DNA of 64,000 nt from Aquila chrysaetos chrysaetos. Lineage: Eukaryota > Chordata > Aves > Accipitriformes > Accipitridae. A model generated the notes under the pieces. That model was given only the letters and a program-made list of their open reading frames with translations. It made no database searches and had not been told where the DNA came from. A program made the translations under genes and the position numbers. The stretch lies in contig NC_044008.1 in NCBI RefSeq assembly GCF_900496995.4, positions 10,115,276 to 10,179,275 on the forward strand. Reading direction: 5' to 3'. Below are positions 39,701-52,442 of the stretch, one piece after another. Every line of letters begins with the position of its first letter. Position 1 is the stretch's first letter.

Positions 39701-42700
39701 AGTATCAGTAATAGATTGTGCTGAAAAATCATAGTACGGTCTTTTGAAACTGTTAGATAGCAGAAGAACTATATTGCAGCATTATTTGGTACTGCAAAAT
39801 ATTAAAGCCAATAAAATATTTTAGAACTTAACAAAAAAAAGAAATATTAATTCATTTTGAGTGCCGATTGTCTGTGATTTTTAAGTTATCCTTGTTGAAC
39901 TTACCAGTGTTCAACAGACACCCTGGGATTTCAAATTAGAAGTCTAACTTTTACATGGGAAAACATAGGTGAGATAAAACTAATCTCTTGTTTCTGTTTA
40001 CAGCAATGCTACTACTCCTCTACCCCTGCTAAATCCATTCCTGCTTTATGCTTATCTTTCTCCATGCGAGTTCAAGCCATAAATAAATTAATAGATGTAA
40101 ATTTGAAATTTGCAACATTTTCCTTCTTTCAGTTCTTTTCAAATTTCATCATTACAGGGACAGTATTTCACTAAATATCTGTAGAACATGTAACATAAGA
40201 AGGACTACATCTCAGCTGGTAACTCCAGTTGCTACTGATGTCAAGAAAAGGGCGTATATCATTCATTTCTTATGCCGTTATGGATCTGATCCCAAACACC
40301 TAGAATTCTCAGCTACATCTTAGTTCTAGAAGATTAGAGAAAGAAAATAACTTCTAAATTTATATATTTGCAAAGTGGCACTTGCTAGTAAAGTTGTTAG
40401 AATCTTATTATGTTTCTTCTCTTGGAAGGTTTATAAAAGCTACTTCATCCATATTAAATTCTAAAGTGAAATAGATTTATATGGGAGAGAACTTAATCTC
40501 AGTCTAACATCAGTACAGTACCCCAAAGGATTACGGTTCATGTCTAATTGAGCTTTTGCAGTACAGTCACAATCACCTACATGAGGAGATAAAAAAGATG
40601 CCATAAGTCTTGAAGAGAAAACACTTTATTCTGTTCTGCTTACTCCTTCTCTCTTGCTTTTCTCTCCTTCCCTTTCCACCCCCTTTAGAACAGTAACACA
40701 CTGCATTTTAAACATTCCCACAACAGATAAATATAAACATATTTTCCTAATGATGACCTTGTTTGTCAATACTTCAAAAACTTAAAATTATGTCTGGCCT
40801 TAGTTTTATAATAAAAATTAGCATGGTTTTTGCAATTCCTATTGAACTCTTCCTATAAAAAAGGCTCAGTTCTGGCAGTTGGGAAGAGCACTGTAACTGA
40901 TTATTTGGATGGTTACCACTATGGCTGCCACATAAAATTTAAAGACCTCTATAGCTGAGTGGATGGACTTCTCCAATTTAAAGTATGAAAATCAGCCTCC
41001 GCTGCTCAGTCCATAATACCCTCTCCTCTTTTGTGGAGTGGGCAAAAAATGAGGAACCTTACCACCCAGTTTCTAGTAGCCTACTGTAAATTACCCTGTC
41101 ACCAAAAATACTCCAGGACAACTTTTTTAGTACTACTAGCTTACCAAGAACAAGCAGGGTTATTGGAGGAGCTTTAGCATATTTTCTTTCCCTCTCGCAC
41201 AGATCAATAGGAATATCTTACAGTACTGTGAAATACATATTATGCACTATCAAAATATGGTATAATGCTTTCCATCGAATTCATGGAAACAGGGTGCTCA
41301 GACTACCTCTGTCAAAAGTGCTGCTTTCAGCCTCAGTGTAATAACTTCTCTCGACCTCCTCACCTGTTCCAAATTCCCTGCAGAAATGTGATCATATCTA
41401 AAGCTGTGAAATGGAAATGATGGCTGTATGTTTTAGGCAGGAAATGTTTTGCAAGTCCACTTATTACAGTGTGGAAAAGTTGGTGTTACATGTTTTGCCC
41501 AAAAGGCCTTGCATTTAATATCTGAAATTACTTGCTGTGTCTTTCTGAAATACAAGAAAAAAACACACTTGTTATTTCTCCTCATGTCTTCTCTCATCTT
41601 CTTTGAATGAATGTATTGAATCAATCCAATTGTTAGAGGGTGATTAAGGAAGAAGTTCAATCAGATAGCTTTTAAGGTAGGAACAATTGGGGATTAACAC
41701 TGACAAGCAGGAATCAGTGCCTAAAACCAAGAAGACCGTCCAGATTAAGTAGGAACAAAGGGCACATTTTTTTGTCTGATGCAATGCAGCATTTCCATCC
41801 CAGATCCGGAGCTTAATTTTTTGTAATAGTTTTACAAAGAATAAATGAACAGGCCTTATTGTATAATATTTATGGATCTTGGCTCTCTACCTACTTTCAT
41901 TCTTCTTTTTTTTCTCATTGAAAGATTATACTGGGACACAGCTAATATCTTCACGTGCCAAGAACTTTAGCTGGTTGCTAGCTAATTTTATCAGTCAAGA
42001 ACAACTTAGTTAACCTAGTCAGTAAATCACAGTCTTAATGCTAAGCTGGTACTCTTAGAACAAACATTTAAATTCTTAAATACTGAGTAAAATGTTTTCA
42101 GTTGTCTAATAGCACAAGTGACCCTGACTATGATTATCACACTCGTATGTCAGCGCTTTACTAACTTATTTGGCCCTAGTTTGTGAGCAAATGGTAGCAT
42201 AGAAAGATTTTACTTAATGCTTTTAGTAGAGAACTTAAATGGGACAAAACCAAGTCATCTAAATAAAAGAAGGCAGTAGCTACATGGCACTCGATAGAGT
42301 GTTGCTGTAACACTTTTCTACTGAAACCTTTTTTCATGTCGAAAGTAATCTAGCTGATGCTGAACAGGGGCATTGGGGAGCCTTCCACAGAGAGTGGTTG
42401 TACCCTAGTTTGACAGGACTTAGAGCAGATTGCAAGCATCACAAAAGATTTTTATTCCTAGATTTTGGGGGAGCTTTTAGAGAAACGAAGAGTATTACTG
42501 CTGCTTGTGAAAGCAAATAAGAAAAATCTGAAATACCAACGTACATACATACAAGGCAAAAAAATCTTCCAGCTTTCAACTGCCACAATGCTGGTAACTT
42601 TGTGATTAATATTCAGTATGCATAGCCCTAAAAATAAATCAACGCACATTTTGAATGCTGTCTGTTTGGATACACATCATTGTACATTTTTATGTTTTTA

Positions 42701-43570
42701 AGTCCTGATAGTGAATCATGTGTTCTGATTTTACAATTATAATGTGATTCATAGCTTTAGAGTCATTAGAATTAATATCAGTAAACTAGTTAAGATCCAG
42801 ATTCTGAATAAAATAATTTATTTTTTTTTTAAGTTTCGTCTGGAGTAGAGATGTGCTTTGAGTATGTAATCATTTTTTCTATTTTACATCTGACTTACAG
42901 TCTATTATTACATGTTGCTGGTAGCAACCTGAAAGCCAAAGAATGGCTTTGTATTCCACAATCCCTTTGGAAGTTAAGCTCCTCAGAAGGATGGCTGACT
43001 GTTACATAAATCAGATTTTACATAAATCAGTCTTAATAAAAGAACCATTATAACTGTACTCTGTTTCGGGGTTTGCTATCCATTAGGAAACAAACAGCTT
43101 TTTCCAACCACATGTAAGGAAGCGCCAGCCTGTCCTCAGTGCCTCCACAACTGTTTCTAGGGGATCTGATAGTTATAATGCATGAGGCTTGCCAAATGCA
43201 CCCAAGTGTCCTGGAAAGTATCTATAGCAGTGAAAGAATATGTCAGATAAGTCAAAGTCAACTGTCATTGCAAACATCAGCAGTGTTGCACTGGATAATG
43301 GTCACTGTTAGACACAGCAGAGCCTTAGCTGAAATCCTCTGTGTGATTAAGGAAAAAAAAAATAGAAGTAGGTTTAAATACTGATTTATATCTCGTGAGC
43401 ATCATCAAAAGGATTTAACGTCCTGGAAAATACGTGGAGAATAGAAGGCCTGAGATCAACCTTTATGCCTAAAACTCTGCCTCCATCTTGGTAAGTATCG
43501 AAATGTTCCTAGAAGAGAACAAACATGTGCTATATCAGACCCTGGTACAGGTCTCTGATGGGAATGTAAT
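36755..43570. other. Gene-free AT-rich stretch
   Basis: About 6.8 kb. Open frames are short; the longest is 38343-38720 on the minus strand (125 codons), not recognised. A duplicated 16-bp unit containing TTACATAAATCAG lies at 43002-43033. No RNA gene or recognisable repeat family was seen. Confidence 0.5.
43002..43033 (+). repeat. 16-bp tandem duplication, two units
   Basis: TTACATAAATCAGATT is followed directly by TTACATAAATCAGTCT, identical over the first 13 bases. Confidence 0.85.
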
Positions 43571-43630
43571 TCATAAATACCTTAAGTATCATTAACTCAT
43601 ATAGTCTGACCTTCTGCATAATTCAGAGTG
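43571..43630 (-). mobile_element. Ancient CR1/L3-type LINE 3' fragment
   Basis: On the plus strand 'TCATAAATACCTTAAGTATC' and 'CATATAGTCTGACCTTCTGC' followed by ATAATTCAGAG parallel the reverse complement of the old CR1 end seen at 36655 ('TCATAGATTTTAAGG ... CATCTAGTCTGACCTCCTGC ATAACACAG'). The copy is short (about 60 bp) and diverged. Confidence 0.55.
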
Positions 43631-46600
43631 TATATAATTCAGATGTAATTCAACATAAAAAATAATTGAGTTTTTCCTGTATGGAAGCTCATAACTTCAT
43701 GTGACTAAAGCACAGCTTCCAAAATGCACTTAGTTTTATTTTGAGGATTTAGAAGTGGGGCATCCAACATGTTCTCCTAATCTGTAACATGATTGTGTTA
43801 ATAATGAATAGGGACTTTAGTTTTATTTAATTTTTTCTGTCAAATTTGTTGTCATGGATTCTCATTGTGCCTTTCACCAAAAGATTAAAGTATCCTTGAT
43901 ATTTTGATTCTCATTTTGCAAAGGCTTAGTAATAGCAGTGGAAATCCTGTTGATAAATAGCCACAATTTCCATGAATCTGTCTTTTTGTCTTGTTTTCAC
44001 TTATTGCTTATGATGTTATTAAAGAAATATGTAACCCTTACTGACATCTTAACTTTGGAAGTATCAGAGCAAACACTGGAAGTCTCTCTCCTTGCATTAG
44101 TAGCACTTCATTCAACTTTCATAGTATAGGTTGAAGAACTGAAGGAATCATGCAGCCAATAGGACTCTTTTCAGGATTTGTGTTTTCTAACATAAGATGT
44201 GTGCAATCATTGAATACCATTTCAGACTCTCTTTGTTTGGATTTTCTTAAAAACAGATGAATGACTTTAATTAGACTGAGTATCACCTGTGTCCAGGAAT
44301 AGTCTCAGGGAAATAAATGGGACTACTTGTAAACTAAGGATCTAATTTAGGTCAGGGTGAGGTGACACAGCTTGATACTTACTTTGCCAGTTTTAGCAGG
44401 CAATATATATTTGGACTGTTTTTTGGAAACTTTAAAAATTTCTCTCTATCTTCACGCAAGATTGTGCAGTCTTTTTTAAGACTGATTAACAGACCAAAAC
44501 TGCCTAAGAATGTGAACTCACAGTCAAGTAAAGTCACTAATATAATCAAAATAAATGCAAACATCTTTCTTGTCAGCAATTAATTCATCTTTTATCTTCT
44601 TCTGCTCTCTGAAACATCTCTGTCCTGATCTTGGCAGAGTAAGGAAATATCAGTGCATTTGAGCTATCAGAGAATGCACTACAAAGCAAAAGCAATTTTA
44701 ATCTTTTGGATATAAGTAACATAGACAGGACTATCAGTTTCTGACTGACTTTTCCTCCTTGATATGAGCATATAGATTTCAAGTGTCTTTTTATTCTGGC
44801 TGGTAATTCTCATCAAACAAGGAGCCAGGAATATTTTCCTGTGAAAAGTTACTCTGTGCTTCCCATTAGTTTTCTTGCATCTTCCTCTGAATTATCTGGT
44901 TCCCACCATTGCAGAGTCAAAAATTCTAGACTTGACAAGTGTGATTCACTATAATAGTTGTATTTTAGGAAGCATATTAGTCATTGACAGAAAACAAAAA
45001 CATTCATGATCTTCCACAGCTATGCTCTTGCATTCTCTAGAAAGTATTTGTTCCTATATAAATTGAGGATGCTACTCAATCATTTTATCAGAAACTTTCT
45101 ATAACTAGATGGACAAGAATGACATCACTGTATCCTCAAGGGGCACCAATGTGATTCTGTCTTTGTCTAACCCTTTCCTTAAAAGTTCACTTCTCACTTC
45201 TGTACCTGAAACAAATGATCGGGCTGTCCTGAAGACCCAAGTAATCTAGCCATACTCTGAACATACTTTATTTCACTCTGAATTTTTACTTCCTAAAAGT
45301 CTAACAAGTATCATTACAGAGTATACAGGTCCTATTACTTACGAGTTCCATCCACTATACTATTCACTATGCTAACTCTGCACAAACTTTTTTTTTCTTT
45401 TTCTGGGCAACCACCTATAATATCTACGCCTAGAAATTAGACCATTAGGTTAGGCTGCTGCTTCTAAGTCAAGAAGTGCTTATTCGCTAAGGTAGGGAGA
45501 AAGATCTTGACAAATCAAGACTCCACTGCCTCTAAATGCCCAGTAGCTACCAGTTGCAGATAGACATTCTTCCTCCTGCTTCCCTTGCTCGCCTTTTTAT
45601 GAACTCTGCAAAGTTCCTGGGAGGGCTGGTTGAGAAGGGTGGGGTGCGGGGTGGGGGGTGGAATCTACATTACAGAGGAAACGCCCTCTCTATTGGCAAG
45701 AACTGCATGAAACCACCCTTCTTTTGTGGTGTTGATTAAATTGCCAGCCCAAGCAGAGAGAGGGAAGTCAACAGGGCATTGCTGTATAGTATTTTATACA
45801 GCGTAAAATGCAAAGAAACCGTCAAAGTAATATTAAATGACGCTGATGAAGCAGAACTGAGAAACAGAAAATATTATGTCACCGAATAAATAGCACAGTG
45901 ACATTTATATAAAAACAAAGATAAAATATTCCATATAACTGTATACATTTTTCAAAATTTATTCCAATAGCCTAATAAAATATTGGACTATAATTTCACA
46001 TAAATATCAGGAGTTAAGACATGTACACCAAAACTCTGGAGTCCATCTGAGCTAAAAGACATGGTCCAGAAAGATAGAAATGAAAATAAGCATTCTGCAT
46101 TTAAGGGTCTTCAACATGAAAGTTGAGAAATCTTGAATGAGCATGTGGAAATTTTCTGCCTGCTTGGAAACTGGTTTTCAACTTTCTAAACATGGAAATG
46201 ATCAGAAATAAAAGAAAGCTATATATTTTTTACTGTAAGCAGCAGTGGTCCATAACCAAGAAAAACCTATTTTTGAACTTGTTTCATAGTTTGTTTTTCA
46301 GACTTTTCTTCTCATTAACTTTATGTTTCATTCCAATGTACAAGGGTATCTACTTTGGCATGCTGTAAGAGAAGAGAATGTACTGGACTATTACTGAACC
46401 ACGTTTGCCACACATCCGGCTGCGCACTACAGATTGTGTGAAAAGGAGATGGCAACCTTGCCAAGCAGAGCTCTTGCTAGCTGGAGCTCCACGAGGCACT
46501 GTGATATCACACCATCTCCACAGCAAAGGAGCTCTCAAAAGCCCTACCAAGTCAGCCACTGGGTCTGGCAGGCAGGTGACTGTCCTTAAAAAAGTGCCCA

Positions 46601-48621
46601 GCACAAGATAATTTGGACAAATTAGTCCCCAGTTGGTTGATTACTTTCTTTACATAAAAGAACTTCTCCTTCCCATGTTGCAGTTTCGTGTACAAAGAGT
46701 GTATGAAATATCTTAGGAAAATTGTAAATATACCACTTCAGATATATATTTTTTATGTGTTTCTTATTTTTCTTCTTATTTTTAAATGGAATTAGAGACC
46801 ACTATGGTCTATCTATGTAACTTCGAAAAAGCAGGTTTCACATCTGCGGAGGAAAAAATAGATCATGAAAACAATTTCTTTTTTTAAATTACAAAAATCA
46901 GTAGTTTCTTACCTGTGTACCTAATGACAAGCAGAATTAATATTCCATGGAGTCCGCAACTAGAAGACTCGTGTAAAGCCTAGACACAAGTGATTACATA
47001 AGTAAAGATTCATCTGAGCAATGTTAAAACATGTGCAATGTTAAAGAGATTAATGAATCTACTCATCTGGCTTATAATTTCTCACGTGATAATTTTAGAT
47101 TTGAATCTTCAATGACAAATGTTAACTAAATGGTCTTGTAGAAAAAAATATAAGTAGCAATATGAGGGAATCATTAAGAAAAATTAAAACATATGGTGAT
47201 ATAATTTATTCCAAATATGAGTAACTTTCAGCTAAAGAGTGAGAGTTTCCAATTTTGGAAAGTGAATTCTGTGACAAATCAAAAGCAATGTCAGCAGTAA
47301 AAAAGTTGTATTAGTTTGACTCTAGTATCTAGCTGCTTTCATTTTTTTCTCTGTATTTATCAGAAAATGTTTTGGTTTTCTACAGAAATTAATAAAAGAA
47401 AACCACACAAGTCCTGTGTTGTGTTAAATGGACCATTATTACAATTATTATTCTAGTATACCTACAGAATTTTAAACCTTGTAGCATACTTGTACTAAGA
47501 GTCAAAATGTAATACAAAGTAAGTGTCAAGGTCAAATTTATCACATGATGTGTAAAGGAGTACAGGTTGGTCTCAGAAATGTATCTTCCTTGGTTTATAA
47601 CAGATGCTGGGAGAAGAAGGAGTAACACAATTTTATTTCAATACATTTGCTATTTTAGGCATTCTGGAGACAACTGAGTGCAAAAGAAAATAAGAAAAAA
47701 TAGCTTCCGTCTACTTACGTGCCAGCATTTGAGGTTGAGGCCTATAGTACTAGTCCACACTCAGGTGTATCATAAAAAAATGTTCTGTCAAACAGTTGAA
47801 AAAAGAGAGGAAGGAAGGAGAAAAAAATGACCTTTCCAGGTCATTCAGTTTCGCATAGGAAGGCAGTGAAGCAGAACCACACCACTGGCTTGTTGGACTG
47901 TGCCACAATTTGTCACTCCATTCTAGTGCAAACTTCATCAGTTTTGTACTGTTATAAAAGCAGAAATCAATGAAAAAGTCTTTCAGATGACCAGTACTGA
48001 CAGATGTAGTTATACAGAGATTTTTCCTGTAACATTTTCTTTTAAAGGAAAAGCAACATTCCTTCTTACCGAATACAATGTTAGTTTTACCACCTCTAGC
48101 AAAAATAACACATTGTAATTTTATGGTTCACTTACAGTGCTACTATACTTTTTCTGCTTTTGTGCAGTATGAGCATGATCTTTACTTTGATAATTAATAA
48201 CATCTGCCTCCCTTCCATGACAAATGATGTTTCTTAAACCTAAGTTGTTTCATTTCCACAAGTTTTGCATGAGACTTCTAGGAAAAGTTTTAAAATATTT
48301 AGGTTTGTGCAACTTTCTAAAGGGCTTCAAGCTTCTGGAAAAGCAGATTATCTTAGCTTTTGAATCTGAAAGAACATAGTTTATTTAAAATTCAACTTGT
48401 TTCTGTTGTAGCTGCTTAAGTAGGGAATATATGAATAAGAAGAATTAGTCTTACAGTGTGATGTATAAAGTATTTTGAAGTTAAAAATGTATACCCTTTT
48501 GTAAGATGATTGTCTATCCAAAAGGTGTTTGAATTCCAGACTTGATATCTTTAGACTCCATAAATATTGAAAGAAATATCTTTGCTGTATACTTTTGACA
48601 TGAAAAGCAGTATCTCTGTTT
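43631..48621. other. Gene-free AT-rich stretch
   Basis: About 5 kb with no recognised gene or repeat. Open frames such as 46350-46611 occur on both strands over the same bases, as chance frames do. A G-rich patch (GGGTGGGGTGCGGGGTGGGG) lies near 45638-45658. Confidence 0.5.
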
Positions 48622-48726
48622 TTAATTATGGGAAACCTCAGACATGAAGAAATTAAGTGACCCGAACAAGTATCACAAAAGCAGAGCCAGGAATCGAATC
48701 TGGATCTCCAGAATGCTAATTCTGTG
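48622..48726 (+). mobile_element. MIR-type SINE (CORE-SINE) fragment
   Basis: 'GGGAAACCTCAGACATGAAG' then 'AAATTAAGTGACCCGAACAA', 'AGCAGAGCCAGGAATCGAAT' and 'CTGGATCTCCAGAATGCTAA' follow the MIR consensus order ('GGAAACTGAGGCACAGAGAG', 'GTTAAGTGACTTGCCCAAGG', 'GGCAGAGCCGGGATTCGAAC', 'CCAGGTCT...'). MIRs are tRNA-derived SINEs that were active in early amniotes and are rare and decayed in birds. A copy this readable is notable. No function is shown. Confidence 0.82.
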
Positions 48727-49168
48727 TTTTTATTTGCTGAATTAACCCTTTAGGAAAAAAATGATGTGTTGCTGTTCAGCATCTTTCATCTGACATTCCT
48801 GCAGTTGTTTTTTTGGTTCCCAATAAAGCAGTCGTGTGGTTTAGAAAGCAGCAAAAAGCTTCATATTCATTTCAGCAGTTATGAAAGGAAGCAGGTGGCT
48901 AGTTGTTATTCAAGTAAATTCCATTTTTCTGGACCTTGAAGCTAACTTTTATAGCCAGCTGATAAAATAAGAAAAAAGATGTGCATGATTCATGGTGCTA
49001 TGTAATGGCTGACAATTGGAAGAAATGAGCTTGTAATTAAGAATCACATTTTCTGTTGAAAAATGCAATATATATTGTCAGTATTTTAGGGAGACTGACT
49101 GTATTCTTGATAAACCTGAGCAATTCAGGTACATCTTAGCTCAGCTAAATTTAGCTGCTTAAATCTGT

Positions 49169-49209
49169 ATAGACATCTAAACTATGCTATAAAGCATAGA
49201 CATCTAAAC
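49169..49209 (+). repeat. Direct repeat with enclosed hairpin
   Basis: ATAGACATCTAAAC occurs at 49169-49182 and again at 49196-49209. Between them, TATGCT (49183-49188) and AGCATA (49193-49198) are complementary around ATAA and could form a short stem-loop. Confidence 0.8.
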
Positions 49210-52200
49210 ATCCTCAACAGGGAATAAAGAGCTATACCTGCAATATAGCCTAAGATAGGTTTCTGAGACATAACACTAGTAGTTGACTAATATTAAGGTG
49301 AAAAGGACTCTGTGCTTAGTGTCCATGCAAGGCCTATATAAGCTTCATGACCAAGACACCAGTTATATTCCAAGAACTCCAGAGGGGAGAGGAAGCCACA
49401 GGAGAAAGAGATGTCTTGTGAGTGGGTGAGGCAAAGAGGTAAAAAATGAAAAAGGACCAAAGAGAGACCTAAGACTTATGTGGTTGTATATGTGTTACAT
49501 TTAAGAGGTAGTTATGTTAAAAAGAATTGCATTCCAGGCGAAAAACACTGGTATTATGTTATATTTAGCAGTCATATTTAGCCTCTAGGAAGTATGTTGT
49601 TGTTGTTGCTCTGTTTATCTGCCTGTTTAAGTGTGCTCTTTTCTTCCTTGGATGAAAATTTTGATTGTTAAACAAGGTTTGTTAAACCTTTTTTTGTTGG
49701 GTTAGAAAATTAGCTCATTGAGCAGCAGAAATGTTTCTATAATTTTCCCAGGTTTCTGGATGGAGCCAGTGTTTTAGTAGTGGCCCCTATAAAATTTAAA
49801 CCCAGCTCTTGTTGCTGCCAGTCAGATTTTGGCAGAAGGAAACATTGTACCCATATCTCATGATCTTCACACCAAAGACTCAAAATCATAAGCCTGTTCT
49901 CCAAAACAGAAAAAAACTTCAGAAATAAAATCCCTTTCCATTTTTTTTTTATAAAATTTGACAATTTTTAACTGTAGAAATTATCCATATGAAGAAACAT
50001 TATAGAAAGGGAAGAAAAGAGTGGAGGAGGTCTGAGGGAGAATGAAATGCATGCCTAAAAGCAAGTTATCTGCAGTAAAAGGGAAATAATTATTAATTAG
50101 TCTGAACACTTCACATTTTATTTTTATTATGTTTTTATTATGAGGGAATTTAATCCAAAATATCCAGTGAGAGCTGGAATCACATTTCACTATCTGGTGT
50201 TAATGAAAATATTATCTTTAATAGAAGGACCGCAGACATAAATGTTATGTTATTTATAAGGTGGAAAGAAGTGAGGAATTTCAACCTGAAAAAGAGTTGC
50301 ATTTTCGGGCATTTTGGTCAATGCAGCATCACAAATGCTGCTATGAGCCCTTACAGTAGACTAAAGATGATGAAATTTAAATGAGCTTTTTGCTACCAAG
50401 GGGTCAATTAAGTGTGGATGGCTGTAGAAACCCCACAGGGATGAAAGGCAGCCTGCATTAAGGAGAAGATCCAAATTAAAACCAGTTCTCAAAACTGTTG
50501 CTGATTATTATTTTTTATTCTTCCTATATGCTTTGTATTCTCTATGTTCCAACTAACACACAGTAAAATTACAAATTTATGAAGAATACAGTTCCAAAAT
50601 TAATACAATCTGCAGAATAAACCTTCTGATTCAGTTTCACAACTTGCAGAGTACCAAGCATTTTAGGGGTTTGTTCCAGACCAAATCCAGTCCAGAACAT
50701 TAGCAGCTACAACAGGCGCATTTCTAGTTTTATTGTCCAGTGGTCAGTGTGAAATATTTGGGCTGAGTCCCATTTTCAACTAGGTTTAATACCCTAAAAT
50801 GACATGTGACATCTCGTGGTGGCCCCAGCAAAAAAGGACAAAGATAAATTGGATTCTATAAAATCATGTGGTTTCTATGAAGAAGATTGATGACGTGTTT
50901 TTTCCCTTGTTAATATTGAGGTACACTGGAGCACCAAAATGTACACTGTCTCTCTCTGCGTGGTGTTGCTTCTAAAATTAAATTAAGATACTTAGGCCTA
51001 AAAGCTGACAAAGCAACTCCTTTTTGAACTGATGGCTTCTCCCGCTGCTGTAGTTGTGGAGGCAAAGTTGAAGTGGTCTGTGGACACGAACCATCTGTGC
51101 CCATCCTTTCCATAGCCATAGTCATTGGGACCTTCCTACTATGGCAGTTTCTATGTTCATTCTAGCTCCTTTGAAACCTCCTTTTGTAGTTTTGCTTTCA
51201 CTTTTCTCACATCATCTGCTAAAAACACAGCTACCTGAAATCACATTTCTCAATTTCACTATGCACCTGTCTTCACCTCTTTGCACTGGCTCCTCTTTGA
51301 CATATACCTTGCAAACAGTTTTTTGGTACCACAGTGCTCTCTTTCCCTCCTTTGTCTAAAGGAATGTAGATTCATTTCTGGTGAATTCTATTTGTATTTC
51401 TTGTTTCTTTCAAACAGGACAGCACTCTTCATAAGTATTAATTTCCCACAAAAATGACTGAGAAAGGTGATGATGGTGAATAATTGCCTGGTGAAAGTCC
51501 AAAATTATGGAATGCAGAAAACATTGTTGGTTAATACATTTCTCAGATCATGGAGTTTGGGGGTCAAGGTTGTGGGTCTTCTATAGAAATTATAAGAGAA
51601 TAATCATAAGATCCTGACAGCATTAAAATCTGGAGGAAAATATTCAAAGAAATCTTTATCTTAAGACAAATTCCTGAGAATATCTGTGGAAAGAACTAGT
51701 TCAATGACACAAGTTTAGAATTAGGTCTTTCCAAAAGTTAAGTGCCAGTGAAAGACATGTGTGAGTATACGATTTTATTTTTAGGGAGATAATTTAAAGG
51801 TATTTTAAAAACAGGATATTAGCTGTGGAAAATTACTGGCCCTTGAACCGAAATAAATAAAATATGACCTTCAGTACAAAATAATTCCTCCCATCTTACA
51901 GCTATTCAAACAGTGAAGTCAATTGGTCATTTGTTGGGTGTTCAGCCCACAGAGAAATAAGCTCCCAGCTATGGCTGATCAAGATTTATGTATTTATAAA
52001 TATATACTTTTAGTTGGCAGGCTTTCTTGATCAAGCATACCCCTTTTTTAGAAGAAAATGGCACATTTCCATAAAAGTGACAAGTAATAGTAATCTTTCT
52101 CAGACAGGCTTCCATTCTGCTGAGTGTTTTAGTCTGATGATCTGAACATGGGAACTGAGTGCCAGAGCTGCTGAGGTCCTGTGAATAGTGCTATGTGAAT

Positions 52201-52427
52201 AATTGTATTTCAGTACTTTAAAGGTGAAAATGAAGTTTCAAGTTGAATAGAATGTGAAATTCTTTTTCTCAAAAAAAAAAAGTGTTTCTGCTGAATGAAA
52301 GATTACATTTATAGTGAACCTCAGAGGAAAGGTCCAAGTAGATCTATGTCAGATAGTCTTCTTGTCTGAGGTGGGCATGCAAAAATACTGGACCATGGGT
52401 CAACTTTATGCACTGCCTCATTTGGGG

Positions 52428-52442
52428 AAAAAAAAAAAAAAA
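52428..52442 (+). repeat. Poly-A tract (15 A)
   Basis: An uninterrupted run of 15 A following TTTGGGG. No retroposon body was identified. Confidence 0.85.

Noticed and set aside
51890..51950. MIR-like string (CTCCCATCTTACAG)
   Set aside because: Only the first dozen bases agree with the MIR core; the rest does not follow.
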